DNA from: Linanthus parryae
Taxonomy: Eukaryota; Streptophyta; Magnoliopsida; Ericales; Polemoniaceae
DNA length: 64,000 nt
Assembly: GCA_023055425.1 (NCBI GenBank)
Contig: JALGPY010000003.1
Location: 65,146,991 to 65,210,990, forward strand
Reading direction: 5' to 3'
Each line of letters opens with the position of its first letter. Position 1 is the stretch's first letter. Positions 1 to 9,343 of the stretch are shown here, piece by piece. The notes under the pieces are model-generated. The model saw only the letters and a list, made by a program, of their open reading frames with translations, was not told where the DNA came from and searched no databases. The position numbers and the translations under genes were made by a program.

Positions 1-2046
1 CTGGCGGCAACATCGAGACCGCACCCGACCTTAATGCCATATAACCGTTCTGGGAAAGCAATAATCCAGGCATTTGAGGCGGATCTTAGAGGAAGGGAGC
101 CAGCAATTTTGGTTCCACCAATTCAGGCAGAAAGCTTCTGTCTAAAGCTGAGCACAATTCAATTCACTCAGGAACAGTGCACATTTGCTGGTACATATGA
201 GGAAGACCCACATGATTTCACTGGGAGATTTCAGAGCCATTGTGGGCTAATCCGATATAGTGGGGTCACATCTGAAGCGCTCAAACTGATGCTCTTCCCC
301 CATTGCCTCAAGGGAGCTGCTATGGATTGGCTGGATTCATTGCCATCCAACTCAATCAAGACATGGGAAGACTGTGCCTCCCAGTTCATGAGTAAATTCT
401 TTCCCATCTCACGCATGATTCAGCTGCAGAACGAGATTTGGTCATTCGGGCAAAAGCAACATGAATCCATGGTCAAAGCATGGGAGCGTATCAACTTCTT
501 GCTACGCAAATGCCCCAACCATGGCATTGCAAAAAGCCAGATCATACAGGTCTTCTATGATGCACTTGGAATGCTTGACAAAGACAAGATTGATAGAGAA
601 GCTGGGGGCAGTTTCTTATTCAAATGTGATGTTGACGGTGCATATGAGTTGATGAGACGTGTGGTTGAGCAAGAGGAGAGCTGGGAGTATGAGCACCAAC
701 AAAAAGAACTGATGAAGCATAGCTCAGTGGCATATAGCACGGTTCAGGTGAATGCGGTAGAAGTAGTGCATGAAGCAAATGTTTCAGAGATGCATCAGCA
801 GCAGCCAGTACCACCATTAGATTTGACCCAGATGACAGGGATGATAAAGACGATGGCTCAGCACATGACAGACATGTCCACACAGGTCAGCTCTGTAGCA
901 ATTGCACTTCAAGTTGCTCAAGCAGAAATAAAAGATCTAAAGGAACAACTTGAACAAAGGGCACTGGGTAGCATGGTTGACACATCTGAGGGACAGGCTC
1001 TAGCCATCACTACTCGTAGCGGTACTGCACTTAAGGACCCTCCCTATCCCAGTCATGCCAGAGCAGAAGTCTCAAAGGCAAAGGAACATGGAGTCTTCGA
1101 TTCTGAGAAGACACCTGTCATGATCCCCCAATCAAAGGGCATGACTCACCAGGATGCAGAGAAATCTACTGAGGTACCACTTCCATCTCCTTCTTCTTCT
1201 CCAGAAATACCATTTCCATTACGTACTAGGAAGAAGAAGGACGATTCTGAGGAATACAGGCGCTTTCTAAACGTATTTTCAAAACTTCACATTAATATTC
1301 CGTTGATTGAGGCACTTCAAAAGATGCCAAAATATGCAAGGTTTATTAAAGATGCAGTCCTTGGTAAGAAGGCGGTGGATGAATTTCAGAGAGTGAACTT
1401 AAATGAACAGGTTAGTTCATGTGTTTTGCATGGACTACCTAAGAAAAAGAAGGATCCAGGTAGTTTTGTCATTGAAGCTACCTTGGGTGACGCCTACACG
1501 GGAAGGGCTCTCTGTGATCTGGGAGCGAGCGTGAATTTGATGCCGTTGTCGGTATTCAAAAAGCTAAGTGTGGGGGAGCCTCCAAGAACTTGTATCACTC
1601 TCCAATTTGCAGACAAATCATCCAAGAGAGCATGTGGGATGATACAGGATGTCCTTGTGAGGGTTGGCAGCCTGATAATTCCTGCCGACTTTGTCATACT
1701 AGACATGCCAGCGGGAGATGTGCCTATCATTCTCGGCAGGCCATTCTTGGCGACTGGTCGTACTCTCATTGACGTAGAGAATGGAGAACTGATTATGAGG
1801 GTACATGATGACATGGAGACTTTTCGGGTCTTCAAACCGTCACCCCAACATTCATGGGAGTATCAGCCAGGGGTTCCATTTGCTGTGCAAGTGAAGCGAC
1901 AGCTCCCTGAGTTATCGCACGGGGATCCACCTGATTATTGGGATAGGAACAAGCCATCAGCGGTGCATGCACATGAAGCAGTACTTCAGATTCAGCACAG
2001 GAAAGCCAAGTTGGATGCGGCACAATGTGCCAGACCACCCTCGTGA
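1..2046 (+). CDS. Gag-aspartic protease polyprotein of an Athila/Tat-like element (5' partial)
   Basis: The frame is open from the left edge, so the true start lies outside; the first visible Met is at 34. Counting from it (670 codons), residues about 55-210 are a plant retrotransposon Gag (capsid) domain, with the family's WLDSLP, KFFP and AWERINFLLRKCPNHGI motifs and the AGGS block near residue 190. Residues about 455-600 are a pepsin-type retroviral protease with the active site read as DLGASVNLMP in place of the usual DTG/DSG, which is normal for this lineage, and ILGRPFLATGR as the flap-side motif. A charged linker (about 215-430) joins them. The frame stops soon after the protease, where autonomous relatives continue into reverse transcriptase. 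It is uninterrupted over 2 kb, suggesting recent selection or a young copy. Gag would build the particle and the protease would process polyproteins. Confidence 0.9.
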   Translation: MAATSRPHPTLMPYNRSGKAIIQAFEADLRGREPAILVPPIQAESFCLKLSTIQFTQEQCTFAGTYEEDPHDFTGRFQSHCGLIRYSGVTSEALKLMLFPHCLKGAAMDWLDSLPSNSIKTWEDCASQFMSKFFPISRMIQLQNEIWSFGQKQHESMVKAWERINFLLRKCPNHGIAKSQIIQVFYDALGMLDKDKIDREAGGSFLFKCDVDGAYELMRRVVEQEESWEYEHQQKELMKHSSVAYSTVQVNAVEVVHEANVSEMHQQQPVPPLDLTQMTGMIKTMAQHMTDMSTQVSSVAIALQVAQAEIKDLKEQLEQRALGSMVDTSEGQALAITTRSGTALKDPPYPSHARAEVSKAKEHGVFDSEKTPVMIPQSKGMTHQDAEKSTEVPLPSPSSSPEIPFPLRTRKKKDDSEEYRRFLNVFSKLHINIPLIEALQKMPKYARFIKDAVLGKKAVDEFQRVNLNEQVSSCVLHGLPKKKKDPGSFVIEATLGDAYTGRALCDLGASVNLMPLSVFKKLSVGEPPRTCITLQFADKSSKRACGMIQDVLVRVGSLIIPADFVILDMPAGDVPIILGRPFLATGRTLIDVENGELIMRVHDDMETFRVFKPSPQHSWEYQPGVPFAVQVKRQLPELSHGDPPDYWDRNKPSAVHAHEAVLQIQHRKAKLDAAQCARPPS

Positions 2047-2098
2047 GGTGGCAGAGGTAACATGGTCGGGCCGTCGACCTTAAATTACAAAGCGCTTC

Positions 2099-2114
2099 TT
2101 GGGAGGCAACCCAA
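2099..2114 (+). other. Short hairpin just after the gag-protease frame
   Basis: TTGGG (2099-2103) and CCAA with its preceding C (2110-2114) form a 5-bp stem around the loop AGGCAA, 52 bases after the stop codon. A GGGAGGCAACCC-type sequence after the coding region is, as I recall, common in plant Athila/Tat elements. Its function is unknown. Confidence 0.5.
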
Positions 2115-2229
2115 TGTAGAGTAGGATGTTATTTTCTTTATTTATATTTAGTTCTCCATAACTGATTTTGAGAGGTGAGAGAGAGGGACTGATGAGTTGT
2201 CTAGTTTTGCAGGTAATGTTAGCGAAGAA

Positions 2230-2389
2230 TCTACCCCAGTGTGCCATGGCACATTTGACCCACACGGGGACTCTTGAGGGAGTTGGGGATTTTTCGTGCA
2301 TTTTTGCAGGATGGAGCAGTCTACCCCGGTGTGCGAGGCATACACGACCTTAGGGGAGTTACATTGTAGCATGGTGTAGCTTGGGGATT
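2230..2389 (+). repeat. Tandem pair of CCGGTGTG/GGGGATT units
   Basis: Two diverged units (2230-2290 and 2320-2389) each start with TCTACCCC(A/G)GTGTG, contain an ACGACC/TTGACC-like block and end in TTGGGGATT. A matching pair lies at 54476-54661 in the second Athila/Tat-like element. Confidence 0.6.
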
Positions 2390-2560
2390 GCTCAGGTCAT
2401 CTTCATCAGCGGGAAACTATCAACGGTCCAGAAGACCCCTTCTTGTTGCAGTTTCACAGTACGGTGTCCATGGTGTTCCGGGCACCCCAGGTACCTTTAA
2501 CTCTCTCTCTTTTGTTTCTACGTTTTGAGCGGTAATTGTGGAGATCCACCGCCTACACAT

Positions 2561-2630
2561 TTAAGCGATGAGTCCTCTTATTATATCTCTAAATTCGTTG
2601 AGGACAACGAAACGCTTAAGTGTGGGGGGG
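2561..2630 (+). other. Conserved two-part stem-loop followed by polypurine-like tract
   Basis: Outer arms TTAAGCG (2561-2567) and CGCTTAA (2613-2619) pair perfectly. Inner arms GTCCTC (2572-2577) and GAGGAC (2600-2605) also pair. An alternative hairpin TTCGTTG-AGGA-CAACGAA spans 2594-2611. The G run at 2621-2630 follows directly. The element at 44.8-58.8 kb has the same arrangement at about 54983-55045, with compensated base changes. Confidence 0.6.
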
Positions 2631-4415
2631 TTTGTGTATATTTTGCTAGCCATGTCAGTTATGCATCGCCAGTTACATGCAGTTGTGTCGTATTGTGTTA
2701 GGATTGTTAGTATGCATTTTTTTTAGCACTTTTACTTTATTGAGTCCCCTACCAAATCGTGTGATTAGTCGAGTTGGCCATTGCATATAGAGTTAGGAAA
2801 TATTGAAAAAAAAAAAATCATAAAATTTTAAATATTTTTGAGAAAAGGCAATCGAAGAGAGTGAATGTGGAGAGGGCTTAATGATAGAATTCCTTAGGAA
2901 TATGAAAATCTGAGGTGAGGTAGACGCGAGAATCTGGAGTAGGAAGACTTATAGGGCTAATGCACATTAGAAATGCGAGTAGCTGCCTCTCAGACTAGTT
3001 ATCCTACTAGCGCTACACCACCGTCACGTAGGTAGTCGTCAACCCTCCTCGTAGTGGCAACGGAACAGCTGTGCGAGTGATGTTTATGGGGGCCTCACGT
3101 CCCGTCTCCATCTCCTAGGTCCACTAGTTACCCCTATTGATCCGTTTACCCCTTTTATTCACAGCCTCTAGCCTAGGAAGCCTTTCGTTGTGACTTTCAT
3201 CACTTGTTAGAATGGTCCTTTCCTATGCGTCATGATAGAGGGAGTTGAGTTAGGGAGGTTTGATGAGGGTGAGCTGATTTGATACATCTTACGTGGATTC
3301 TCTTACATGTCATCTTTTGAGGGGATGTGAGGGTGAGTTAGAGACGGTAGCACACTTCGGTGTGGCGGTGAGTCGTGTCCTTACACCACGATCACAGGTG
3401 GAGTACCGTAGTGCGTGATATTTCTTCCGCACGTCATGGGGTGGGGGTTGGTTGATCTTATAGGAGGTCGTGCTTATGCTTTATTTATATTCTCTATATC
3501 TTAGGTGATGAGGAGGATCGGTTGGAAAAGCACGTTTACACATTGACTACTGGGTTCGTGATTTGCTTTGCATCAAGTGTGGGGGTGTCGACATCTATGT
3601 TATTACATCACTAATTTGACACATTCCACCCCCATGTTATCTAATTTTGACATTTGATCTCCTCGGATATTACTATCGTATTGTCGGCTCCATGTGCTTA
3701 ATGTTATTGTGGGGAAATGAGAAAAAAAAGAAAAAAAATATATATAAGAAAGTGAAATTGAAAGGGAATAAAGGAGCAAGCTTGAAATTGAAGACCGGGG
3801 AGATTAGCTATTGTTCGAGATCACTTCTTCACATTTGTGGCCGCGAGAACGGCGTTGCACCAAGATTGAGGGAATGAGGGCCGGAGTAGTGAGATTCGGT
3901 GTGGTTCCTTGGATTTTGGTGAGGGAGTGTGAGAATCGGGTTTTGTGAGTTAGATCATGACGTCTAGGACTACGCTTCTAAATATCCTATCCTACCCGTC
4001 CTAAACCATCAGCAATTTAACCCGTGGATAAATAGCTCGGAAGGTAAGTGCTAGGGATACGTTTGATGAGTGTGCGGAAGCAACATTTTTTGTGTTCGAG
4101 CCCGTTCTGTCTAACGAAACTGGCCGCAAGTTCTACCGATCACCAAAGTTATAGAACTTCCGAGGGAATATGAGAGCCTTATGACGTGCCGGTTTACTTT
4201 TTGAGATTGCCCAATCTCTAACTAAAAAGAAAAAAAATTGGTGTTGTTTCAATATTTGCATTGTGAAATAATCGAGTTGCATTGTATAGTCATGTAGATT
4301 GCATGGGTGTGTGTGTTGTTTGTGTCACATGGCTAGTGAAGTTGAATGCAATTCGGTGGATTGAAAATCATAGTGTGAGAGATGTTTTTGATTTTGCTCG
4401 GGACGCGCAAAAAGG

Positions 4416-4430
4416 TAGTGTGGGGGGATT
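4416..4430 (+). promoter_or_regulatory. Polypurine tract for plus-strand priming
   Basis: The sequence GTAGTGTGGGGGGATT abuts the LTR start TGATAACTCT at 4431, which is the required position for the plus-strand primer. A GGGACG(C/A)GCAAA block sits just upstream both here and at 57122-57134 in the related element. Confidence 0.8.
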
Positions 4431-4814
4431 TGATAACTCTATATTAGAGTTATATTTCTTCTACGTTTTTGTACCGTTTTGTGTAGTTTCCGGGTTGAAT
4501 ATATTAGAAATACACTATGAACTTGAGGAAATTGGATAAGTTTAGCTTTGAGTGATAAATTATTAATCCGGGCGTTTTTCACATTATTTACATTTATTTT
4601 GTCACTTTTGATCGCACGGGGTGTTTTCGTGTTGTGTTGGACAGGAAACGGGGCTCATGGATGAAGAGGAGGAGGAAAACGAACTTCGGAACATATGTGG
4701 AAGCTTGGGAGAGAAAGAAATTGGAAGAAAAGAGGACAAAGATGGAAAAAGGGGGTCAAAGTGTCATTTGAGAAAGTTTGAAGTGTAGGATCAAAAGTTG
4801 ATCCTAGGATCAAA

Positions 4815-4947
4815 GCAGATCGCACGATCAACTTTCGTGATCGTACGATCTGCTAGGGGAGAACTCACTGACTTATAGGATCAAGTAGCAGATCATACGA
4901 CCAAGTAGCAGATCGCACGATCAAGTACTTGATCGTACGATCTGCTA
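4815..4947. repeat. Two long near-perfect palindromes in the LTR
   Basis: The first (4815-4853) has arms of 16 bp with one mismatch and a 7-base spacer. The second (4906-4947) is a 42-bp palindrome with no spacer and one mismatched pair. Both are built from GCAGATCG(C/T)ACGATCA and its complement, and a related single arm lies between them. Confidence 0.85.
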
Positions 4948-6207
4948 GCAGACCCAGCAACCAACCTAGCCCCTGCCTATCTCCACCAGTAACCTCCATA
5001 ACTAATTCACCATCTCCAGCCCTGTACACCGCTGAAACCAACCACAATAGCGAACACCATCTCTCCCTCATCTCTGCTATACCTTAACCACCAACTAAAC
5101 CAATACCCAACATCAAAACACCCACCTCCTACTTCACAGTACACCAACTCAATAAACCCAGACCACCTACACTACCTTACGCCCATTTACAATAACCTGA
5201 GCCCACCATTCTTCATCCACGACCAGACCACAAAACCCAGCAGAACAGAGAACTAGAAGAAACCCGGGAAGGCCGCGAGAAATAGACCCAGAACAGAGGA
5301 GGAAGAGGAAGCGCAGAGAAGAAGAAACAGGGGCTCAATCTCTGATCAATTCAACCCACCTGGAAAATAGCCATGGCCGAAGCAAATCAGGGAGAAATAA
5401 ATGAGAAGAGAAACAGAACATCGCAAGAACCGAGCAACAATCGAAGCCCTCTCTGATCCCGATCAGAAACAGAGCAGCAGCACCAATCATAGCAAATCGC
5501 AGAGAAGATGAATCAGCGAAGCAGGTCGCGATTGTTACAGGGGTATTGCGTGCGTGGGTCTACTGTTTTCCAAGAGGATGACTGATTTGGCTTGGGGAAA
5601 AAATGCAATTACACTGAATTAAAAGAAGAAGAAGAAAGCTGCGGGGCTCTTTTAATCTCAGCCCTAGGGTTGATGTGGTTTCTCCCACTTTCTTGGAGGG
5701 GTGAAATTGCAAACTGAGAGATTTTTACCCCAAAGGAAGGACGGATCTGATTATATAGAAAAAAAAGGGACGTCAATGAGGCGGTATCAGAGAACAGAAC
5801 GTGAACAGAAAAAAAGAAGGAGACGAAGACTAGGAAGAGAGGAACGGGGCTCAAGTTTGGATTCGCGCCGGAGCTAGGATTGCGAGTTTGATCTCTTTCT
5901 CCTCTCTTTCTATCATGTTTATGGAAGAACTTGGATTGTTTGCCTACTTAATGAGTAGCTAAACCTCTCTTGCTAGATAGTTTATGGAGAACTAGGGTTT
6001 ATTTTAGATTTTTCGGATTTGAAGTTTGATTCATGTCTTGAACTCAATTCTACGTATTGTTTTAGTTATTCGACAAGTTCTTGTTCTCAATTTCTTAGTT
6101 TGTTTGGTTTGATCACCCAATACATGCTAGTTATCTAGGTTTGTTGCACGACAGTGAACGAACCCGGATTCGTGAAGAACGTTGTTGACATTCTCGTAGT
6201 TTCTTGA

Positions 6208-6409
6208 GACCGACAGGAGATAGAGACTTGAATGACCGTGTGTGGGTTGTTTCGGTTAGTCGTAGTTAGGTTTTAGTGAAATCGGTGGGCCGACAGGACC
6301 CGGTGAGCGAACCTGGCTAGCTGACTAGAACGTTACGGTAGACAGAGGTGGACCGACAGGACCCGAAGTAGACCGTAACGTAGATTTGCGTGAGATCGAC
6401 AGAAGATCG
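6208..6409 (+). repeat. Four spaced CGACAG(G/A) motifs in the LTR
   Basis: Copies lie near 6208, 6289, 6352 and 6396, each within a GACCGACAGGA-like context. Similar spaced copies occur in the second family's LTR near 45918, 45980, 46059 and 46101. Confidence 0.5.
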
Positions 6410-6755
6410 TAATGAGTGTGACCCGGTATAACTGGACGTAGGTAGAGTGTTTTAAATCGTAATCCGGAATTGTCTAAATGCCCTAGGGACCCTGAAACTA
6501 TCTAGTGTTCTCCATATTCGTTTTAATCAGAAAATAACAAAAACATTAGTTTAGTTTGTTTATTTAATTTCAGTCACTTGTTTGAGGGTGACGAACTCTT
6601 AAATCACACTTTTTCCTCCGGTTACTTGACTTTAAATTAATTGTTTAACTAAATAATCTCAAGCCTGTCCTCGTGGGATCGATAACTCGGGGTTGAAATA
6701 CCACCCCTATATTACTTGACCGTGCACTTGCGCATACGCGTTAGTAATCGTGTCA

Positions 6756-8071
6756 CCTGCATTCCACGTTCAATCATATGACCTAGCCTCATATGCCACA
6801 GCTTAGTTAGATCAGCTTCCTTAATCTCGGCTGAGACAACTCCAGCAGAACCTGTGATCGTCGAACCTTGCAACATGTACAAACTCCCACTCTTGAATCC
6901 CCTGAGAATCACCTTAGAACCCTTGCAGACTTGTAGATCTCTACCTTCACCTTTGAAACTGTATCCCTTGCTGTCGAGTAGACTCAAGGAGATCAGATTC
7001 TTCTTAATAAGTGGTACATGTCTGACCTGCTCCAAGGTACATAACTTCCCTTCATTCGTTTTCAATCTAAATGAGGCACTCCCAATGACCTTACAGATGG
7101 CTCCGTTTTCCATGTAGACAGACCCTCCATCCGTTTGGTCGTACGTCGAGAATAGCTCCCTGTTAGAGCAAATTTGATAGGAAGCTCCGGAATCAAGGAC
7201 CCACGCATCTTGAGAGTGCGTGACAACATACGCCATTAGAACGTAATCATCCTCGGACGAGTTACCTTGTTCTGCTACGGCTGCGGATCCATTCTTCCCC
7301 TGTTGACCTCGTTTCGGGAACTCTCTCTTCCAGTGCCCCTTTTCCTTGCAAAAGGCACAAACATCCTTGGGTAACTTATAACCGGAGAACTGTTTCTTCT
7401 TGTTCTTCTTACCCTTCTTGCTTCCTCCCGTTGCCATCAGTCCGAAAGCATGGTCATCTGTACCTATGCCTGCACCCTTATGGCGCAGTTCCCTAGCATG
7501 GAGCGCCGATATGACCTCCTCTAGGGATAAGTCGTCCTCGTTCACTATGAACGACTGAATGAAGCTCGTATGATGGAGGTAACGAGATCAATAACAAGAG
7601 TGCGACATCCTCACCGCCCACCTTCTCGCAAGTATTACGCAAGTCTAAAAGAATTGTATTTAATTGATCAAGATGGTCCTTGAGAATCGTACCTTCGAGC
7701 ATCCGCAAAGTAAAGAGCCTTTGCTTTAGCATCAACTCGCTAGTGAGACTCTTCGTCATGTAGAGACTCTCTAACTTGAGCCAAAGACCCGCTGCTTGCT
7801 TCTGATCTGCGACCTCGATGATCACGTCATCCGATAAGCAAAACATAATAGTTGCGTGTGCCTTCTCCTCCAATACCTTGAACTCCGATGATGCAACATT
7901 CATGCCTCCCTTTTCCGCGGTCAAAGGTGCCCACAAGCCTTGCGATTTTAGCAAAGCCTCTATCTTTATCTTCCACAGACTTAAGCTGTTCCCTCCTGTG
8001 AACCTGTCGATCTTCAACATCGATCCGGACATCGTTCTTGGTGGATCTTGAACCCTAGTCGCGTGCTCCAC
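6756..8071 (-). pseudogene. Copia-A gag-protease with a frameshift
   Basis: The first segment (8071 to about 7565) is a UBN2-type copia Gag, starting with Met and carrying FTGGNSLSLWKIKIEALL near its N terminus. A one-base frameshift near 7565 separates it from the second segment (about 7560 to 6756). That segment holds the rest of Gag, a zinc knuckle (near 7350), a copia protease with active site WVLDSGAS (near 7195) and the GAG_pre-integrase LWHMRLGH motif (near 6790). The knuckle reads CAFCKEKGHWKREF, so the last Cys of the CX2CX4HX4C pattern is Phe. The frame is cut at 6756 by the gypsy LTR. A decayed copy, not a working gene. Confidence 0.85.
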
Positions 8072-8162
8072 CTAGATAGCAAAACCCTAGCTTTGATTTC
8101 ACCAAGCTGTGAAACCCTAGCTTTGCTCCGCCTTGATCTTGATCTTGAAACACCGTCAACCT

Positions 8163-8176
8163 TGGCTCTGATACCA
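8163..8176 (-). promoter_or_regulatory. Primer-binding site (initiator tRNA-Met) of Copia-A
   Basis: On the minus strand this reads TGGTATCAGAGCCA, complementary to the 3' end of initiator tRNA-Met, three bases from the LTR end. Confidence 0.88.
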
Positions 8177-8179
8177 GTT

Positions 8180-8520
8180 TGTTATGACAAACCACCTCAC
8201 GAACAATGAACGAATGAAGAAGAACACGAGTCTTTTACGTGGTTCGCTAGCAAAATATTTGCTAACTACCTCCGCGGCGGAAAAACACTCTTTATTCACT
8301 TAAGAGGAACAAGACTACAAGAATGTTTTGCATACCTAATAATGTGACTACTAGGTTCTTTATATAGTGCTAGGAAATCCCTAAAGTTTCCAAATTCTTT
8401 TTGGAAACAAACTTGTTTCCTAACTAATCATCCACCGCCTTTGACTTCCAATGTTTCCTAATCAAAGTTGGAAACAAAGAGTTTGGCCGCCTTTGACCAA
8501 TTAAAGGCACCAAATCAACA
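8180..8520 (-). repeat. 5' LTR of Copia-A (341 bp)
   Basis: The ends are TGTT...AACA. On the minus strand it starts TGTTGATTTGG and carries a TATA-like CTATATAAAG (about 8355-8366), followed by the ACGTGG leader block typical of copia LTRs. The right boundary (8520) is set by the TG/CA ends only. Confidence 0.75.
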
Positions 8521-9343
8521 AAGAAAAATTATGAAATCTGGTGTGCAACAACCTCTATGATTCTACATTCATAATCAAGAAGAATCAACTCAAAATCAAT
8601 TGTAGAACTCGAGATACACCGAAAATACTACAGCTGCTGTCACAGACGACCAGAACAGAAACTCTGACTTTGAAAGGATATAAACTGACTTTAAAATTCT
8701 CAAAACGATCTAGGCTTTCACCCAGAGTTAGCTATACGTGTCTACTAACAGCCATATAAATTTGAGAACAAAAAATGATCTGTAATATAGGTAAACTTCA
8801 AAAATGCTACAGCTAGTCACTTTGCAATTATGCTACTAAACTATCAACTTTGAAAATTCGTAACTAATTCCCCAGTTCTCATATAGGGCTGAAATTTTTA
8901 TGGGAGATACCTGGGTATGTCTACTTTCAGGGAACAATTCAGGGAAAAATAACTCCAACATTAAATACGTCTGCTACAACAAAAAATCACTTCTGCGCAG
9001 AATCAAGCTACACCAAAAATCAAAGTTTTTGCGTTCTAACTTCATGAACACTTTCTATGCACTTAATCAATGCCAACAATACACAAGGAAATCCTAATTC
9101 ATAATGTCACACTCCAAATAAATAAAACATAACTCATTAAACTCCCAAAACGGGTCCTCAAAACATGAGCATTATTCATCATCCTTAAATCAAATCGCTA
9201 AGAATTTAACTCTAGCCCAAAAGTGGCTATACAAAATCATTCAAGAAACTTCAAGTCTTGCTGGGCGTCATAGCCTTATTCAAAACCACTAATAAAATTC
9301 AAAATGCATCAAGTCTAGGAAATCTAAATAAGTTTTAACATTC
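8521..9343. other. Internal region of element E without coding potential
   Basis: AT-rich, with no frame above background. It lies downstream (on the minus strand) of the acidic protein and ends at the Copia-A LTR. Confidence 0.5.

Larger units (their letters stand above)
2047..4430 (+). other. 3' non-coding region of the Athila/Tat-like element
   Basis: There is no credible coding frame. The region is divided by three AAGTGTGGGGG-type purine runs at 2618-2630, 3574-3586 and 4416-4430. It contains a short hairpin (2099-2114), a duplicated motif (2230-2389) and a long stem-loop (2561-2619). Many blocks recur in the same order at 54.5-57.15 kb in the second Athila/Tat-like element. Examples are the GTAGTGGC...CAGCTGTGCGAG block near 3050-3080 (second copy near 55625-55655) and the CACTTCGGTGTGGCGGTG block near 3352 (second copy near 55936). 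Conservation between diverged elements suggests a cis role in packaging, dimerisation or priming; that role is an inference. Confidence 0.75.
1..6755 (+). mobile_element. Athila/Tat-like non-autonomous Ty3/gypsy element, 3' part (TR-GAG type)
   Basis: The visible part holds a gag-protease frame (to 2046), about 2.4 kb without long frames, a polypurine tract at 4416-4430 and a 3' LTR at 4431-6755. No reverse transcriptase, RNase H or integrase lies between the protease and the LTR, so the element could not copy itself unaided. This matches the described TR-GAG class of non-autonomous plant LTR elements (established class, my assignment). The 5' LTR and primer site lie left of the window. The 3' boundary is clear: the LTR ends in TCGTGTCA and copia coding sequence on the other strand follows at once. 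Its LTR ends and 3' non-coding region are related to those of the element at 44845-58793. Confidence 0.85.
4431..6755 (+). repeat. 3' LTR of the Athila/Tat-like element (2325 bp)
   Basis: It starts TGATAACTCT after the polypurine tract and ends AATCGTGTCA, giving TG...CA ends. The last 95 bp closely resemble the LTR ends at 46390-46484 and 58700-58793 (CTCGTGGGATCGA, then CGTGCACTTGCG). The two LTR families therefore share a recent ancestor although their lengths differ (2325 against about 1640 bp). Inside are two long palindromes (4815-4947) and four copies of a CGACAG motif (6208-6409). No credible frame is present. Confidence 0.88.
6756..8520 (-). mobile_element. Copia-A: Ty1/copia element, 5' part, truncated
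   Basis: Read on the minus strand: 5' LTR (8520 to 8180), primer site (8176-8163), gag start (8071), protease and the start of the pre-integrase domain, then an abrupt end at 6756 where the gypsy LTR begins. The rest of pol presumably lies left of the window beyond the gypsy element. The simplest reading is that the gypsy element inserted into this copia. Confidence 0.85.

Noticed and set aside
2561..2619. Hammerhead ribozyme resemblance (GATGAGTCC...GGACAACGAAAC)
   Set aside because: The core lacks one base of CTGATGA, three extra bases precede GAAA, and the two flanking strands pair with each other, which is not the hammerhead topology. The second element's copy is even less similar.
5609..5854. 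81-codon minus-strand frame in the left LTR
   Set aside because: Composition-driven, with no domain and inside an LTR.
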